Assembly (NCBI GenBank): GCA_030604135.1
Contig: JAUVWL010000002.1
Location: forward strand, 1-64,000
DNA: 64,000 nt
Reading direction: 5' to 3'
DNA from: Burkholderiales bacterium
GTDB taxonomy: Bacteria; Pseudomonadota; Gammaproteobacteria; Burkholderiales; Burkholderiaceae_C
The notes under the pieces are model-generated. The model was not told the origin of the DNA and did no database searches. It saw nothing but the letters and a program-made list of their open reading frames with translations. The position numbers were made by a program, and so were the translations under genes. Positions 8,466 through 17,023 of this stretch are shown here, one piece after another (position 1 is the first letter of the stretch; each line of letters starts with the position of its first letter).

Positions 8466-9743
8466 CTAGAACATGAGCCGCAGGGGCGCCAGCACGATGG
8501 CGGGGAACAGGATCAGCAGGGCGAGCATGGTGAAGTAGATGGCCAGGAAGGGCAGCACGCCCTTGATCACGGGCTCCATGCGCAAGCGCCCGACACCGGC
8601 CACCACGTTGAGCACGGTGCCCACGGGCGGCGTGAGGAGCCCCAGACAACCGGTGAAGATGAAGACGAAGCCGAAGTACACCGGGTCCAGACCGGCCTTG
8701 GCTGCCAGCGGCGCCAGCACGGGCGCCAGGATCAGGATGGTGGGCGTCAGGTCCATCACCATGCCCACCACCAGCAGAAAGCAGCAGACCACCAGCATGA
8801 ACAGCACCGGGTTGCTCAGCAGCGGTCCCATGACATCACCCAGCTGGTTGGGCAGGTCGGCCAGCGTGATCATGTAGGACGCGGCCATGGCTGCGCCGCA
8901 CAGAAACATGACCACACCCGTGGTGCGACTGGCGTCCACCAGCACCCGGTACAGTCCCTGCAGGGTGAGCTCGCGGTAGACAAACACGGCCACGATCAGG
9001 GCGTAGACCGCGGCCACGGCGGCCGCCTCGGTCGGCGTGAAGAAGCCGAAGCGCAGCCCGCCAATGATGATGACCGGCATCATCAGCGCCCAGAGGCTGC
9101 GGGCGAGCACACGGCGGCGCTCGGGCCAACCGGTTTTCTCGGCCACCGGCAGCGCATGCCCGCCCGCAATGCGACGCCACACCAGCACCAGTGCGGTGGC
9201 CATCATGACGCCGGGCACGATGCCGGCCATGAACAGCTTGCTGATGGAGGTATTGGTGGTGACGCCATAGATCACCATGGGCAGGGACGGAGGAATGATC
9301 GGCGCGATGATGCCGCCGGCACCGACCAGGCCGGCGCTGTAGCCGTCCGGGTAGTTCTGCTTGCGCATCATGGGCAGCAGCAGGGTGGCCAGTGCGGCCG
9401 TGTCGGCAATGGCCGAACCGCTCATGGACGCCAGCAGCAGAGCGGCCGCGATCGCCACATAACCGAGCCCGCCCTGAACATGGCCCACAAAGGCGCGCGC
9501 CAGGTCGATGATGCGACGGCTCAGCCCGCCGGCATTCATCAGTTCACCGGCCAGCACAAAGAAGGGCACGGCCAGCAGCGGGAAGCTGTCGAAGCCGGCC
9601 TGCACGTTCATGGCCAGCAACTGGGCATCAAAGAAGTCCAGCTGCACCATCAGAGCCAGCGCGGTCAGCATGAGGGCAAACGCGATCGGCACCCCCAGGG
9701 TCATGGCGGCAAACAACACCACCAGGAACAGAGCAATCGTCAT
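8466..9743 (-). CDS. dctM: TRAP transporter large permease (DctM family)
   Basis: The 425-aa large membrane subunit that carries solute together with sodium across the inner membrane. It is hydrophobic throughout, with about 12 membrane segments, and has the family stretches VPFFVLAGELMN and GGIIAPIIPPSLPM. The start is ATG at 9743 (MTIALFLVVLF), overlapping the stop of dctQ by four bases (ATGA), a coupling typical of dctQM pairs. A longer open frame to 9998 is antisense-free but lies inside dctQ and is not credible. It is part of the gntK-dctQ-dctM-dctP unit. Confidence 0.93.
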   Translation of the reverse strand: MTIALFLVVLFAAMTLGVPIAFALMLTALALMVQLDFFDAQLLAMNVQAGFDSFPLLAVPFFVLAGELMNAGGLSRRIIDLARAFVGHVQGGLGYVAIAAALLLASMSGSAIADTAALATLLLPMMRKQNYPDGYSAGLVGAGGIIAPIIPPSLPMVIYGVTTNTSISKLFMAGIVPGVMMATALVLVWRRIAGGHALPVAEKTGWPERRRVLARSLWALMMPVIIIGGLRFGFFTPTEAAAVAAVYALIVAVFVYRELTLQGLYRVLVDASRTTGVVMFLCGAAMAASYMITLADLPNQLGDVMGPLLSNPVLFMLVVCCFLLVVGMVMDLTPTILILAPVLAPLAAKAGLDPVYFGFVFIFTGCLGLLTPPVGTVLNVVAGVGRLRMEPVIKGVLPFLAIYFTMLALLILFPAIVLAPLRLMF

Positions 9744-10255
9744 GTCTGCTCCTCCTGAGCACTGTCGTGCGAGGGGGCTTCGGTGTCCGGCAGGCCCCCG
9801 GCGCGAAGCGCAGCCCAGGCCTGCAAGGCCAGCAGCACGGCCATGGACACCCCCATGGCAAAAATGCCCCCGGCGGTCAGCGCCAGCGGATACCCCATGA
9901 CCGGGCTGCGGCTGTTCAGCCCCATCAGCACCTGCTCCCAGGCCCCGGTGATCAGGTAGTACAGAACCAGGGCCATCAGGCCGCGCGAAACCCACCACAT
10001 GACCAAGGCAGGGCGCCCCTGAAGGCGCGAAGTGAGCATGTCGAAGCCCAGGTGCTTGCCCTCATGAAAGGCCATGGCCGCCGAGATGCTGACCAGCCAG
10101 ACAAAAAGCAGCCGCGCGAGCTCCTCGGAAATCAGAATGCCCGTGCCCCAGCCGTAACGCAGCACCACATTGACGAAGATGACCACCAGCATGACCAGCA
10201 GGCACAGGGCGATGAAGCCCTCGCACACCCGGCGCACCAGTCGCTGCAGCTTCAT
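9740..10255 (-). CDS. dctQ: TRAP transporter small permease (DctQ family)
   Basis: A 171-aa four-helix membrane protein that pairs with DctM. Hydrophobic segments lie near residues 14-35, 45-65, 85-105 and 125-150. The conserved loop EELARLLFVWLVSISAAMAF is typical of the family. The ATG at 10255 overlaps the gntK stop by four bases, and the C-terminus overlaps dctM by four bases, so kinase and permease are translated as one coupled series. This coupling is the best evidence that the transporter brings in the kinase substrate. Confidence 0.9.
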   Translation of the reverse strand: MKLQRLVRRVCEGFIALCLLVMLVVIFVNVVLRYGWGTGILISEELARLLFVWLVSISAAMAFHEGKHLGFDMLTSRLQGRPALVMWWVSRGLMALVLYYLITGAWEQVLMGLNSRSPVMGYPLALTAGGIFAMGVSMAVLLALQAWAALRAGGLPDTEAPSHDSAQEEQT

Positions 10256-10788
10256 GGGCGCACCTCTTCGGCGCGCAACTGCCCCCGCATCCACCGGGTG
10301 GTGGCTTCAGTCAGTTCATTCAAGGGTCGGGTCGCGTCCAGCTGCAGCACGCCGGGTTCGCCGGTCGGGTCCTCCAGGGTCTCGAACTGGCTGTCCACCA
10401 GGCTGACCGGGAACAGATGCGCGGGCCGCGCAGCCACGCGGGCCCGGGCCTGTTCGCGGGTCAGCGCAAGGAACACGAACCGAACCTGTGGCGCCGCGGC
10501 CCGCAATCGATCGCGGTAGCGCTGTCTCAAGGCCGAGCAGGTGAGCACAACGGGCGACGGGTTGGGCATGGCCAGTTCGGCCGCCAGCAGGTCGAGCCAG
10601 GCTGCACGGTCATCATCACTCAGAGCCACGCCACTGCGCATCTTGTGGACGTTGGCCGCCGAATGAAAATGGTCGCCTTCGAGCAAGGACACCTGCCAGG
10701 CCTTCGCACAGGCCTGACCAAGGCTGGACTTGCCACAACCGGCCACACCCATGATCACCAAACGGGCTGGATTCTCATTACTCAGCAT
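10252..10788 (-). CDS. gntK: Gluconokinase
   Basis: Phosphorylates gluconate to 6-phosphogluconate in the cytoplasm with ATP, feeding the Entner-Doudoroff or pentose phosphate route. It is 178 aa, the usual length. The P-loop is GVAGCGKSS at about 14-22, with GDHFH near 38 and the CSALRQRYRDRLR block near 90, all typical of GntK. The ATG at 10788 directly abuts a palindromic operator: only two bases separate them and there is no Shine-Dalgarno sequence. The message is therefore either leaderless or starts at a downstream codon (TTG or GTG at codons 10-11). It is first gene of the operon and divergent from the LacI-type regulator. Confidence 0.9.
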   Translation of the reverse strand: MLSNENPARLVIMGVAGCGKSSLGQACAKAWQVSLLEGDHFHSAANVHKMRSGVALSDDDRAAWLDLLAAELAMPNPSPVVLTCSALRQRYRDRLRAAAPQVRFVFLALTREQARARVAARPAHLFPVSLVDSQFETLEDPTGEPGVLQLDATRPLNELTEATTRWMRGQLRAEEVRP

Positions 10789-10790
10789 AT

Positions 10791-10803
10791 GGTAGCGCTA
10801 TCC
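10791..10803. promoter_or_regulatory. LacI-type operator O1 (GGTAGCGCTATCC)
   Basis: A 13-bp near-palindrome with a central CG, the form bound by LacI-family repressors. It lies two bases upstream of the gntK start codon, where binding would block transcription start or early elongation. It is identical to the second copy at 10896-10908, and the centres are 105 bp apart. Confidence 0.75.
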
Positions 10804-10895
10804 AATCGATTCCAAAAAAATGCCGAACGGCCTGTTGTTGTAGGTTTTGTCTGGCTTGGTCGGTTTTGCCCAGCACGGGCTTGCGGCCCCGTCTT

Positions 10896-10908
10896 GGTAG
10901 CGCTATCC
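10896..10908. promoter_or_regulatory. LacI-type operator O2 (GGTAGCGCTATCC)
   Basis: Second identical copy of the 13-bp palindrome, 37 bp upstream of the TTG start of the LacI-family regulator. The 105-bp spacing to O1 equals about ten helical turns, which would place both sites on the same DNA face and favour looping. Autoregulation of the regulator is the simple inference. Confidence 0.75.
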
Positions 10909-10945
10909 TACCGGCAGTCTTCACGTCATCCATCGGGGATAACCC

Positions 10946-11971
10946 TTGCATTCAAACGAACGCCGACGACGCCCCAGCGGGCGCATCACGCTCAGCGATG
11001 TGGCCCGGCAGGCCAGTGTCAGCCCCATCACCGCCTCGCGTGCCTTGCGAGGTGAGCGTGGCGTGGCGGAAGAACTCGTGGAACGGGTCAAGCGGGCGGC
11101 GAGTGAGCTGGGCTACGTGCCAGACCCGGCGGCCCGTGCCCTGGCGTCCCAGCGCGGCACACATGTGCCTGTGCTCATCCCTCTGCTGTCGAACGCGCTG
11201 TTTGTGGACCTGGTCGAGGCGGTGCATGCCACCTTGCTGCCCCATGCTTTTCAGCCGCTGATCGGGGTCACGCACTACGACCCGGCCGAAGAGGAGCAGC
11301 TGCTGCGCAGTTTCCTGGCACAGCGCCCCGCCGGTCTGCTGCTGACCGGATTCGACCGGACACCGGCGGCCCGGCGCCTGATCGAGAGTAGCGGCGTGCC
11401 CTGCGTCTACCTGATGGAGCTGAGCAGCACGCCCGGGGTGTACAGCGTCGGCTTCTCCCAGCAGGATGCTGGCCACGCCATCACGGCACACCTGCTTGCG
11501 CGCGGGCGGCGCCGCGTCGCGTTTGTGGCGGCCCAGCTTGATCCGCGCACCCTGCAACGGGCCGAGGGCTACCGCCGCTGCCTGCGCCAGGCCGGGCTGT
11601 ATGACCCGAAGCTGGAACTGCTCAGTGCCCAGCCGTCATCGATGCGGCTGGGTGGCGAACTGCTGCAGGAGCTGATGCAGCGCCACCCCGACATCGACGC
11701 CGTGTTCTTCTGCAACGACGACCTGGCCCAGGGCGGCCTGCTGGCCGCGCTGCGACTGGGGGTGGAGGTGCCCGGCCGCATCGCCGTGGTCGGCTTCAAC
11801 GACCTATCGGGCAGCGACCAGATGCTGCCCCCCCTGACCACGGTGCGCACGCCGCGCCGCGCCATCGGGGAGGCGGCCGCGCACATGCTGCTGGCCCTCA
11901 TGCGTGGCCAAGCCGTTCCCCAGCCCAGCCACGACCTGGGCTTCGAACTGGTGGTTCGGGGCAGCAGCTGA
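10946..11971 (+). CDS. gntR: LacI-family transcriptional regulator, probable gluconate regulator
   Basis: A 341-aa repressor. The helix-turn-helix lies at about 14-35 (ITLSDVARQASVSPITASRA) with the hinge helix near 60 (PDPAARALAS). A periplasmic-binding-protein-like effector domain fills the rest (VCYL-type core, FFCNDDLAQGGLLAA, IAVVGFNDL). The start is TTG at 10946 with GGGGAT about seven bases upstream. It is divergent from gntK and flanked by two matching operators, so it most likely represses the gnt operon and itself until gluconate or a phosphorylated product binds. Its stop codon directly abuts the stop of the convergent nitronate monooxygenase gene with no gap. Confidence 0.88.
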   Translation: MHSNERRRRPSGRITLSDVARQASVSPITASRALRGERGVAEELVERVKRAASELGYVPDPAARALASQRGTHVPVLIPLLSNALFVDLVEAVHATLLPHAFQPLIGVTHYDPAEEEQLLRSFLAQRPAGLLLTGFDRTPAARRLIESSGVPCVYLMELSSTPGVYSVGFSQQDAGHAITAHLLARGRRRVAFVAAQLDPRTLQRAEGYRRCLRQAGLYDPKLELLSAQPSSMRLGGELLQELMQRHPDIDAVFFCNDDLAQGGLLAALRLGVEVPGRIAVVGFNDLSGSDQMLPPLTTVRTPRRAIGEAAAHMLLALMRGQAVPQPSHDLGFELVVRGSS

Positions 11972-12952
11972 TCAGCCGCCGCAGATGCGGGCTCTGGCCT
12001 CGGCGTATTCGCGCTTGAAGCGGGCCACCAGATCGGCCGCCGGGACCACCTCGCGGATGGCGCCGATGCCCTGGCCACAGCCCCAGATGTCCTTCCAGGC
12101 CTTGGCGGCGTTGGCGCCTTCGCCGGTGCTGAAGTTCATCTTGCTGGGGTCGCTCACCGGCAGGTTGTCGGGGTCCATGCCGGCATTGCGGATGCTGCCC
12201 TTGAGGTAGTTGCCGTGCACGCCGGTGTAGAAGTTGCTGTAGACGATGTCGTCCGAGTTGCACTCGGTGATCATCTGCTTGTAGCCATCGACCGCTCGGG
12301 CCTCGTCGGTGGCGATGAAGGCCGAACCGATGTAGGCGAAGTCGGCGCCCATGGCCTGCGCGGCCAGGATGGCGCCGCCCGAGGCGATGGCACCCGAGAG
12401 CGCCACCGGGCCGTCAAACCACTCGCGGATCTCCTGGACCATGGCGAACGGGCTCTTGACGCTGGCGTGGCCGCCCGCACCGGCGGCCACCGGGATCAGC
12501 CCGTCAGCGCCCTTCTCGATCGCCTTGCGCGCGAAGACGTTGTTGATGACGTCGTGCATCACCACACCACCCCAACTGTGCACCGCCTGGTTGACGTCTT
12601 CGCGCGCACCCAGGCTGGTGATGATGATCGGCACCTTGTACTTGGCGCACAGCTGCAGGTCGTGCTCCAGCCGGTCGTTGCTCTTGTGCACGATCTGGTT
12701 GATGGCAAAGGGCGCGGCCTTGTTGTCGGGGTTCGCCTTGTCGTGGGCGGCCAGCGCCTCGGTGATCTCGGCCAGCCACTCGTCCAGCTGAGAGGCCGGG
12801 CGCGCGTTGAGCGCCGGCATCGACCCCACCACACCCGCCTTGCACTGGGCGATGACCAGCTTGGGGTTGCTGATGATGAACAGTGGCGAGCCGATCACCG
12901 GGAACGGCAGGTTTTGCAGCACCGGGGGCAGGGTGCGGTGGCGTTGGGTCAT
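11972..12952 (-). CDS. Nitronate monooxygenase (2-nitropropane dioxygenase family)
   Basis: An FMN-dependent TIM-barrel enzyme of 326 aa that oxidises nitronates, which are toxic nitroalkane anions. Family motifs visible are PVIGSPLFIISNP near the N-terminus, VAAGAGGHAS near 165 with the catalytic-type histidine, and ALSGAIASGGAILAAQAMGA for phosphate binding. It follows the acyl-CoA dehydrogenase gene by 33 bp on the same strand and is probably the last gene of that unit. Proteins of this family often sit beside fatty-acid genes in Burkholderiales, where the true substrate is not settled. Confidence 0.9.
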   Translation of the reverse strand: MTQRHRTLPPVLQNLPFPVIGSPLFIISNPKLVIAQCKAGVVGSMPALNARPASQLDEWLAEITEALAAHDKANPDNKAAPFAINQIVHKSNDRLEHDLQLCAKYKVPIIITSLGAREDVNQAVHSWGGVVMHDVINNVFARKAIEKGADGLIPVAAGAGGHASVKSPFAMVQEIREWFDGPVALSGAIASGGAILAAQAMGADFAYIGSAFIATDEARAVDGYKQMITECNSDDIVYSNFYTGVHGNYLKGSIRNAGMDPDNLPVSDPSKMNFSTGEGANAAKAWKDIWGCGQGIGAIREVVPAADLVARFKREYAEARARICGG

Positions 12953-12985
12953 GGGGTCTCCAGGATCGGTCTTGTGGTGTGAACG

Positions 12986-14776
12986 TCAGAACGCTTCGGC
13001 CGGCAGCGCGGTCACGGCTTCGGCGCCGTCGACAATCGCGTCGCGCACACCCGGCGCACGGCTGAGGATGTGGTCGGCATAGAAACGCGCGGTGGTGATC
13101 TTGGCCTGCATGAAAGGCACGTCCTGTCCCTTGGCGGACAGGTCTTCGGCCACCAGCAGCGCACGCGCCAGTTGCCAGCCCGCCATCAGGTTGCCGGCCA
13201 GCATCAGGTAGGGCACGCTGCCGGCAAAGGCGGCGTTCGGGTTGGTCTTGGTGTTGGCGGCGATGAAGTCCACCACGTCCACGAAGGCCTGGCGTGCGGC
13301 ACCCAGACGCTTGGCGACGGCGAGCGCGTTGGCGCTGCCACGGGCCGTGAGTTCGCCCTCGGTCTTCTCGATCTGCGCTGCGATGGCTTTGGCCGAAGTG
13401 CCACCGTCCCGCGCGGTCTTGCGGCCCACCAGGTCGTTGGCCTGGATGGCGGTGGTGCCTTCGTAGATGGTCAGGATCTTGGCGTCACGGTAGTACTGGG
13501 CCGCGCCGGTCTCTTCGATGAAGCCCATGCCGCCGTGCACCTGCACGCCCAGGCTGGTGATCTCCAGGCTCATCTCGGTGCTGTAGCCCTTGACCAGCGG
13601 CACCAGGAATTCGTAGAAGGTGGCGTTCTGCTTGCGCACCTCGGCGTCGGGGTGGTGGTGGGCCGCGTCGTAGGCGGCGGCAGCGACGCTGGCCATGGCA
13701 CGGCAGCCTTCGGTGGCGGCGCGCATGGTCATGAGCATGCGCTTGACGTCGGCGTGGTGGATGATGGGCGCAGCCGTGGTGAAGCTGCCGTCCACCGGGC
13801 GGCTCTGCACGCGGTCCTTGGCATAGGTCACGGCCTTCTGGTAGGCACGCTCGGAGATGGCGATGCCCTGCACGCCCACGGCATAGCGGGCCGCGTTCAT
13901 CATGATGAACATGTACTCCAGACCGCGGTTTTCTTCGCCCACCAGGTAGCCCACCGCGCCGCCGTGGTCACCGTACTGCAGCACGGCGGTCGGGCTGGCC
14001 TTGATGCCCATCTTGTGCTCGATGCTCACGCAGTGCACGTCGTTGCGTGCGCCCAGGCTGCCATCGGCGTTGACCATGAACTTGGGCACCACGAACAGGC
14101 TGATGCCCTTGACGCCCTCGGGCGCACCGGTCACGCGGGCCAGCACGAGGTGGACGATGTTCTCGGCCATGTCGTGCTCACCATAGGTGATGAAGATCTT
14201 GGTGCCGAACACCTTGTACGTGCCGTCGGGCTGCGGTTCGGCGCGGCTGCGCACGGCGGCCAGGTCGGAGCCCGCCTGCGGCTCGGTCAGGTTCATGGTG
14301 CCGGTCCACTCGCCGCTGATGAGCTTCTCCAGGTAAACGCCCTTGAGGTCGTCGCTGGCCGCGGTCAGCAGCGCCTCGATGGCGCCGTCGGTCAGCAGCG
14401 GGCACAGGGCAAAGCTCATGTTGGCGCTGTTGAGTATCTCGCCGCAGGCTGCGCCGATGGTCTTGGGCAGGCCCTGGCCGCCGAAGTCCACCGGGTGCTG
14501 CAGCCCCTGCCAGCCGCCTTCGGCGTACTGTTTGTAGGCATCCTTGAAACCTGGCGTGGTGGTGACCTTGCCGTCGTGGAACGAGGACGGGTACTTGTCG
14601 CCTTCCCAGTTCAGCGGCGCGATCACGCCCTCGTTGAGCTTGGCGCACTCCTCCAGCACCGCCTGCGCCGTGTCCAGGCCGGCTTCCTCGAAGCCGGGCA
14701 GCTGGGCCACCTGGTCGATGCGCGCGATGTGCTCGATGTTGAACAGCATGTCCTTCAGGGGGGCGGTGTAGCTCAT
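12986..14776 (-). CDS. Acyl-CoA dehydrogenase, long (DmdC-like) type
   Basis: A 596-aa FAD enzyme that introduces the alpha-beta double bond in acyl-CoA and passes electrons to ETF, whose genes lie immediately upstream. Signature 1 is LTEPQAGSDLAAVRSRA near 160-180, and the base is probably the Glu in ILTIYEGTTAIQ near 435. The extra C-terminal domain and overall length fit the class that includes 3-methylmercaptopropionyl-CoA dehydrogenase DmdC, but substrate preference cannot be read from sequence. The gene starts 81 bp after etfA, and a strong terminator hairpin lies in that gap, so its expression must come from readthrough or an internal promoter. Confidence 0.93.
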   Translation of the reverse strand: MSYTAPLKDMLFNIEHIARIDQVAQLPGFEEAGLDTAQAVLEECAKLNEGVIAPLNWEGDKYPSSFHDGKVTTTPGFKDAYKQYAEGGWQGLQHPVDFGGQGLPKTIGAACGEILNSANMSFALCPLLTDGAIEALLTAASDDLKGVYLEKLISGEWTGTMNLTEPQAGSDLAAVRSRAEPQPDGTYKVFGTKIFITYGEHDMAENIVHLVLARVTGAPEGVKGISLFVVPKFMVNADGSLGARNDVHCVSIEHKMGIKASPTAVLQYGDHGGAVGYLVGEENRGLEYMFIMMNAARYAVGVQGIAISERAYQKAVTYAKDRVQSRPVDGSFTTAAPIIHHADVKRMLMTMRAATEGCRAMASVAAAAYDAAHHHPDAEVRKQNATFYEFLVPLVKGYSTEMSLEITSLGVQVHGGMGFIEETGAAQYYRDAKILTIYEGTTAIQANDLVGRKTARDGGTSAKAIAAQIEKTEGELTARGSANALAVAKRLGAARQAFVDVVDFIAANTKTNPNAAFAGSVPYLMLAGNLMAGWQLARALLVAEDLSAKGQDVPFMQAKITTARFYADHILSRAPGVRDAIVDGAEAVTALPAEAF

Positions 14777-14809
14777 GCGTGAGTCTCCAGATGCGTCTTG
14801 GTGAGGTAC

Positions 14810-14840
14810 AAATACAGAAAGGGCATCGCGAACGATGCCC
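14810..14840 (-). terminator. Rho-independent terminator after etfA
   Basis: On the minus strand a perfect 8-bp stem (GGGCATCG / CGATGCCC) closes a TTCG tetraloop and is followed by TTTCTGTATTTG. It lies between the etfA stop and the acyl-CoA dehydrogenase start, so it would separate or attenuate the downstream pair of genes. Confidence 0.75.
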
Positions 14841-14857
14841 TTGAGGTCGGCAACGGC

Positions 14858-15787
14858 TTAGAGCTTGGACACCAGCTCGGGCACGGCCGCGAACAGGTCG
14901 GCCTCAAGACCGTAGTCGGCGACCGAGAAGATCGGAGCCTCGGGGTCCTTGTTGATCGCCACGATCACCTTGGAATCCTTCATGCCCGCCAGGTGCTGGA
15001 TGGCTCCGGAAATGCCGGCGGCGATGTAAAGCTGCGGCGCCACGATCTTGCCGGTCTGGCCGACCTGCAGGTCGTTCGGTGCGTAGCCGGCGTCGACCGC
15101 GGCGCGGCTGGCACCGATGGCGGCGCCCAGCTTGTCGGCCAGCGGGGTCATGACTTCGTTGAACTTCTCGCTGCTGCCCAGGGCACGGCCACCGGAAACA
15201 ATGACCTTGGCGGCCGTCAGCTCGGGGCGGTCGCTCTTGGCGATCTCGCTGCCCAGGTAGCTGCTCTTGCCGTTGCCGCTGGCCGCAGCCACGGTCTCGA
15301 CCGCAGCACCACCGCCCTGCCCGGCCGCATCGAAGCCGGTGGTGCGCACGGTCAGCACCTTGGTGGCGTCGGCGCTTTGCACGGTGGCCATGGCGTTGCC
15401 AGCGTAGATCGGGCGCTCGAAGGTGTCGGCGCTGATGACCTGGGTGATGTCGCTGATCTGCGCCACATCCAGCTTGGCGGCCACGCGCGGGGCCACGTTC
15501 TTGCCGCTGGCGGTGGCCGGGAACAGGATGTGGCTGTAGTTGCTGGCCAGGGCCAGCACCTGGGCAGCGACGTTTTCGGCCAGGCCATGGGCGAATCCTT
15601 CGCCGTCGGCGTGGATCACCTTGGCCACGCCGGCAATCTGCGCGGCAGCGGCAGCGGCGGCAGCAGCGTTGTGGCCGGCCACCAGCACATGAACCTCACC
15701 GCCGCATGCTGCGGCCGCGGTGACGGTGTTGAGGGTGGCGCCCTTGATGGAGGCGTTGTCGTGTTCGGCGATGACGAGTGCGGTCAT
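14858..15787 (-). CDS. etfA: Electron transfer flavoprotein subunit alpha
   Basis: The 309-aa FAD-binding subunit of ETF, which collects electrons from acyl-CoA dehydrogenases and passes them to ETF-ubiquinone oxidoreductase. The FAD-domain signature is intact: [13 protein letters not shown] near 205, [13 protein letters not shown] near 230, [23 protein letters not shown] near 245-270 and [10 protein letters not shown] near 280. The ATG at 15787 gives the standard [11 protein letters not shown] start; the longer open frame to 15826 runs into the palindromic repeat. Downstream of etfB by 263 bp, an unusually wide gap for this pair, filled by repeats. Confidence 0.95.
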   Translation of the reverse strand: MTALVIAEHDNASIKGATLNTVTAAAACGGEVHVLVAGHNAAAAAAAAAQIAGVAKVIHADGEGFAHGLAENVAAQVLALASNYSHILFPATASGKNVAPRVAAKLDVAQISDITQVISADTFERPIYAGNAMATVQSADATKVLTVRTTGFDAAGQGGGAAVETVAAASGNGKSSYLGSEIAKSDRPELTAAKVIVSGGRALGSSEKFNEVMTPLADKLGAAIGASRAAVDAGYAPNDLQVGQTGKIVAPQLYIAAGISGAIQHLAGMKDSKVIVAINKDPEAPIFSVADYGLEADLFAAVPELVSKL

Positions 15788-15805
15788 GATCGGTTTCTTT
15801 CCTGT

Positions 15806-15873
15806 GGTTTCGTCGCCCCTGCGCAAGCGGGGGTCCAGGGTGCAGGTGGATTCCCGCGTTCGCGGGAATGACG
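15806..15873. repeat. REP-type palindromic repeat, copy 1
   Basis: Two hairpins in tandem: CCCCTGCGCAAGCGGGGG (15816-15833) and TTCCCGCGTTCGCGGGAA (15851-15868), bounded by CGTC and GACG. This double-hairpin layout matches the dispersed REP-like elements common in Burkholderiales intergenic DNA. It lies in the etfB-etfA gap. Confidence 0.8.
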
Positions 15874-15900
15874 GAATCTCAAATCGTTCTGGCTTTGCTT

Positions 15901-15938
15901 GTCGGCAGCTTGTCCTGGGTTGTGTCGGCAGCTTGTCC
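15901..15938. repeat. Short tandem direct repeat, two copies of a 15-mer with 23-bp period
   Basis: GTCGGCAGCTTGTCC occurs at 15901-15915 and 15924-15938, between the two REP-type copies. No function is apparent; it may be a relic of how the repeats were copied. Confidence 0.6.
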
Positions 15939-15950
15939 CGGTTGTTCTTG

Positions 15951-16045
15951 TGGTTCCGTCACACCCGCGCACGCGGGGGTCCAGGTGTTCGGCGGTGTGT
16001 CGGCTCGGGTGCAGACAGTGGATTCCCGCTTTCGCGGGACGGACG
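15951..16045. repeat. REP-type palindromic repeat, copy 2
   Basis: Same architecture as copy 1 in the same orientation: an arm CCCGCGCACGCGGGGG (15964-15979), then a longer spacer, then TTCCCGCTTTCGCGGGA (16023-16039). It ends six bases before the etfB stop codon. Hairpins here can shield the 3' end of the upstream message and give etfB and etfA different mRNA stabilities. Confidence 0.8.
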
Positions 16046-16050
16046 CCTCG

Positions 16051-16806
16051 TCAGATCACCTTCGCTTCGTTCTTGAGCTTCTCGACCAGGGTGGCCACAT
16101 CGGGCACCTTGATGCCCGCACCGCGCTTGGGCGGCTCGCTGACCTTCAGGGTCTTCAGGCGCGGGCTCACGTCCACACCCAGGTCTTCGGGCTTGAGCGT
16201 CTCCAGCGGCTTCTTCTTGGCCTTCATGATGTTGGGCAGCGTCACATAGCGTGGCTCGTTCAGGCGCAGGTCGGTGGTGACCACGGCCGGCAGGCTCACT
16301 TCCAGTGTCTCCAGGCCACCATCGACTTCCCGTGTCACCGTGGCCTTGTCACCAGCGACTTCGACCTTGGAGGCGAAGGTGGCCTGCGGCAGGTCGGCCA
16401 GGGCCGCCAGCATCTGACCGGTCTGGTTGGCGTCGTCGTCGATGGCCTGCTTGCCCAGGATCACCAGGCCCGGTTGCTCCTTGTCGACCAGCGCCTTGAG
16501 CAGCTTGGCCACCGCCAGAGGTTGCAGGTCCAGGTCGGCCGGGGTCTCGACCAGAATGGCACGGTCGGCACCGATGGCCATGGCGGTGCGCAGGGTTTCC
16601 TGGCACTGGGTCACGCCGCAAGAAACGGCGATGACCTCGGTGGCCACACCCTTCTCCTTCAGGCGAACGGCCTCTTCAACGGCAATTTCGTCGAACGGGT
16701 TCATGCTCATCTTGACGTTGGCGATGTCAACGCCGGTGCCGTCGCTCTTGACACGCACCTTGACGTTGTAGTCGACCACACGTTTGACGGGGACGATGAC
16801 CTTCAT
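16051..16806 (-). CDS. etfB: Electron transfer flavoprotein subunit beta
   Basis: The 251-aa beta subunit of ETF, which binds AMP and contacts partner dehydrogenases. The N-terminus [19 protein letters not shown] is canonical, with the signature block around [19 protein letters not shown] near 190-210, the recognition-loop region that docks to dehydrogenases. ATG at 16806 follows CAGGAGC. A longer open frame to 17019 is not supported. It is the promoter-proximal gene of the etfB-etfA unit, with a 16-bp perfect palindrome 37 bp upstream of the start that is a likely regulator site. Confidence 0.95.
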   Translation of the reverse strand: MKVIVPVKRVVDYNVKVRVKSDGTGVDIANVKMSMNPFDEIAVEEAVRLKEKGVATEVIAVSCGVTQCQETLRTAMAIGADRAILVETPADLDLQPLAVAKLLKALVDKEQPGLVILGKQAIDDDANQTGQMLAALADLPQATFASKVEVAGDKATVTREVDGGLETLEVSLPAVVTTDLRLNEPRYVTLPNIMKAKKKPLETLKPEDLGVDVSPRLKTLKVSEPPKRGAGIKVPDVATLVEKLKNEAKVI

Positions 16807-16843
16807 GCTGACTGGCTCCTGATGGTTGTGAAACGTTGTGCAA

Positions 16844-16859
16844 TTGACGTGCACGTCAA
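16844..16859. promoter_or_regulatory. Perfect 16-bp palindrome TTGACGTGCACGTCAA upstream of etfB
   Basis: Two TTGACGTG half-sites in perfect inverted symmetry, just downstream of a candidate minus-strand -10 box (TACAAT). From memory it resembles ACGT-core operators predicted for LiuR, a MerR-family regulator of branched-chain amino acid and acyl-CoA degradation that also controls etf genes in proteobacteria. No such regulator is encoded in this window. Confidence 0.6.
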
Positions 16860-17023
16860 CTTGATCATTGTATGCCCGGGTGCAGTCGCTGCCGGTGAAA
16901 CTTGCGCGACGCCATCGGGATCGGCCTCGCATAAAAAACGAACGACCGTGCTTTTTTGGATTATAGAAGGAAGTTCGGCGACTGCCAACACCGCCGGTCC
17001 AATGTCTGCGCGGCGACAATTAG

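Noticed and set aside
13070-14782. Long plus-strand open frame (570 codons) antisense to the acyl-CoA dehydrogenase
   Set aside because: Composition is that of a codon-position shadow (Gly/Val/His rich), and the minus-strand gene matches a strong family.
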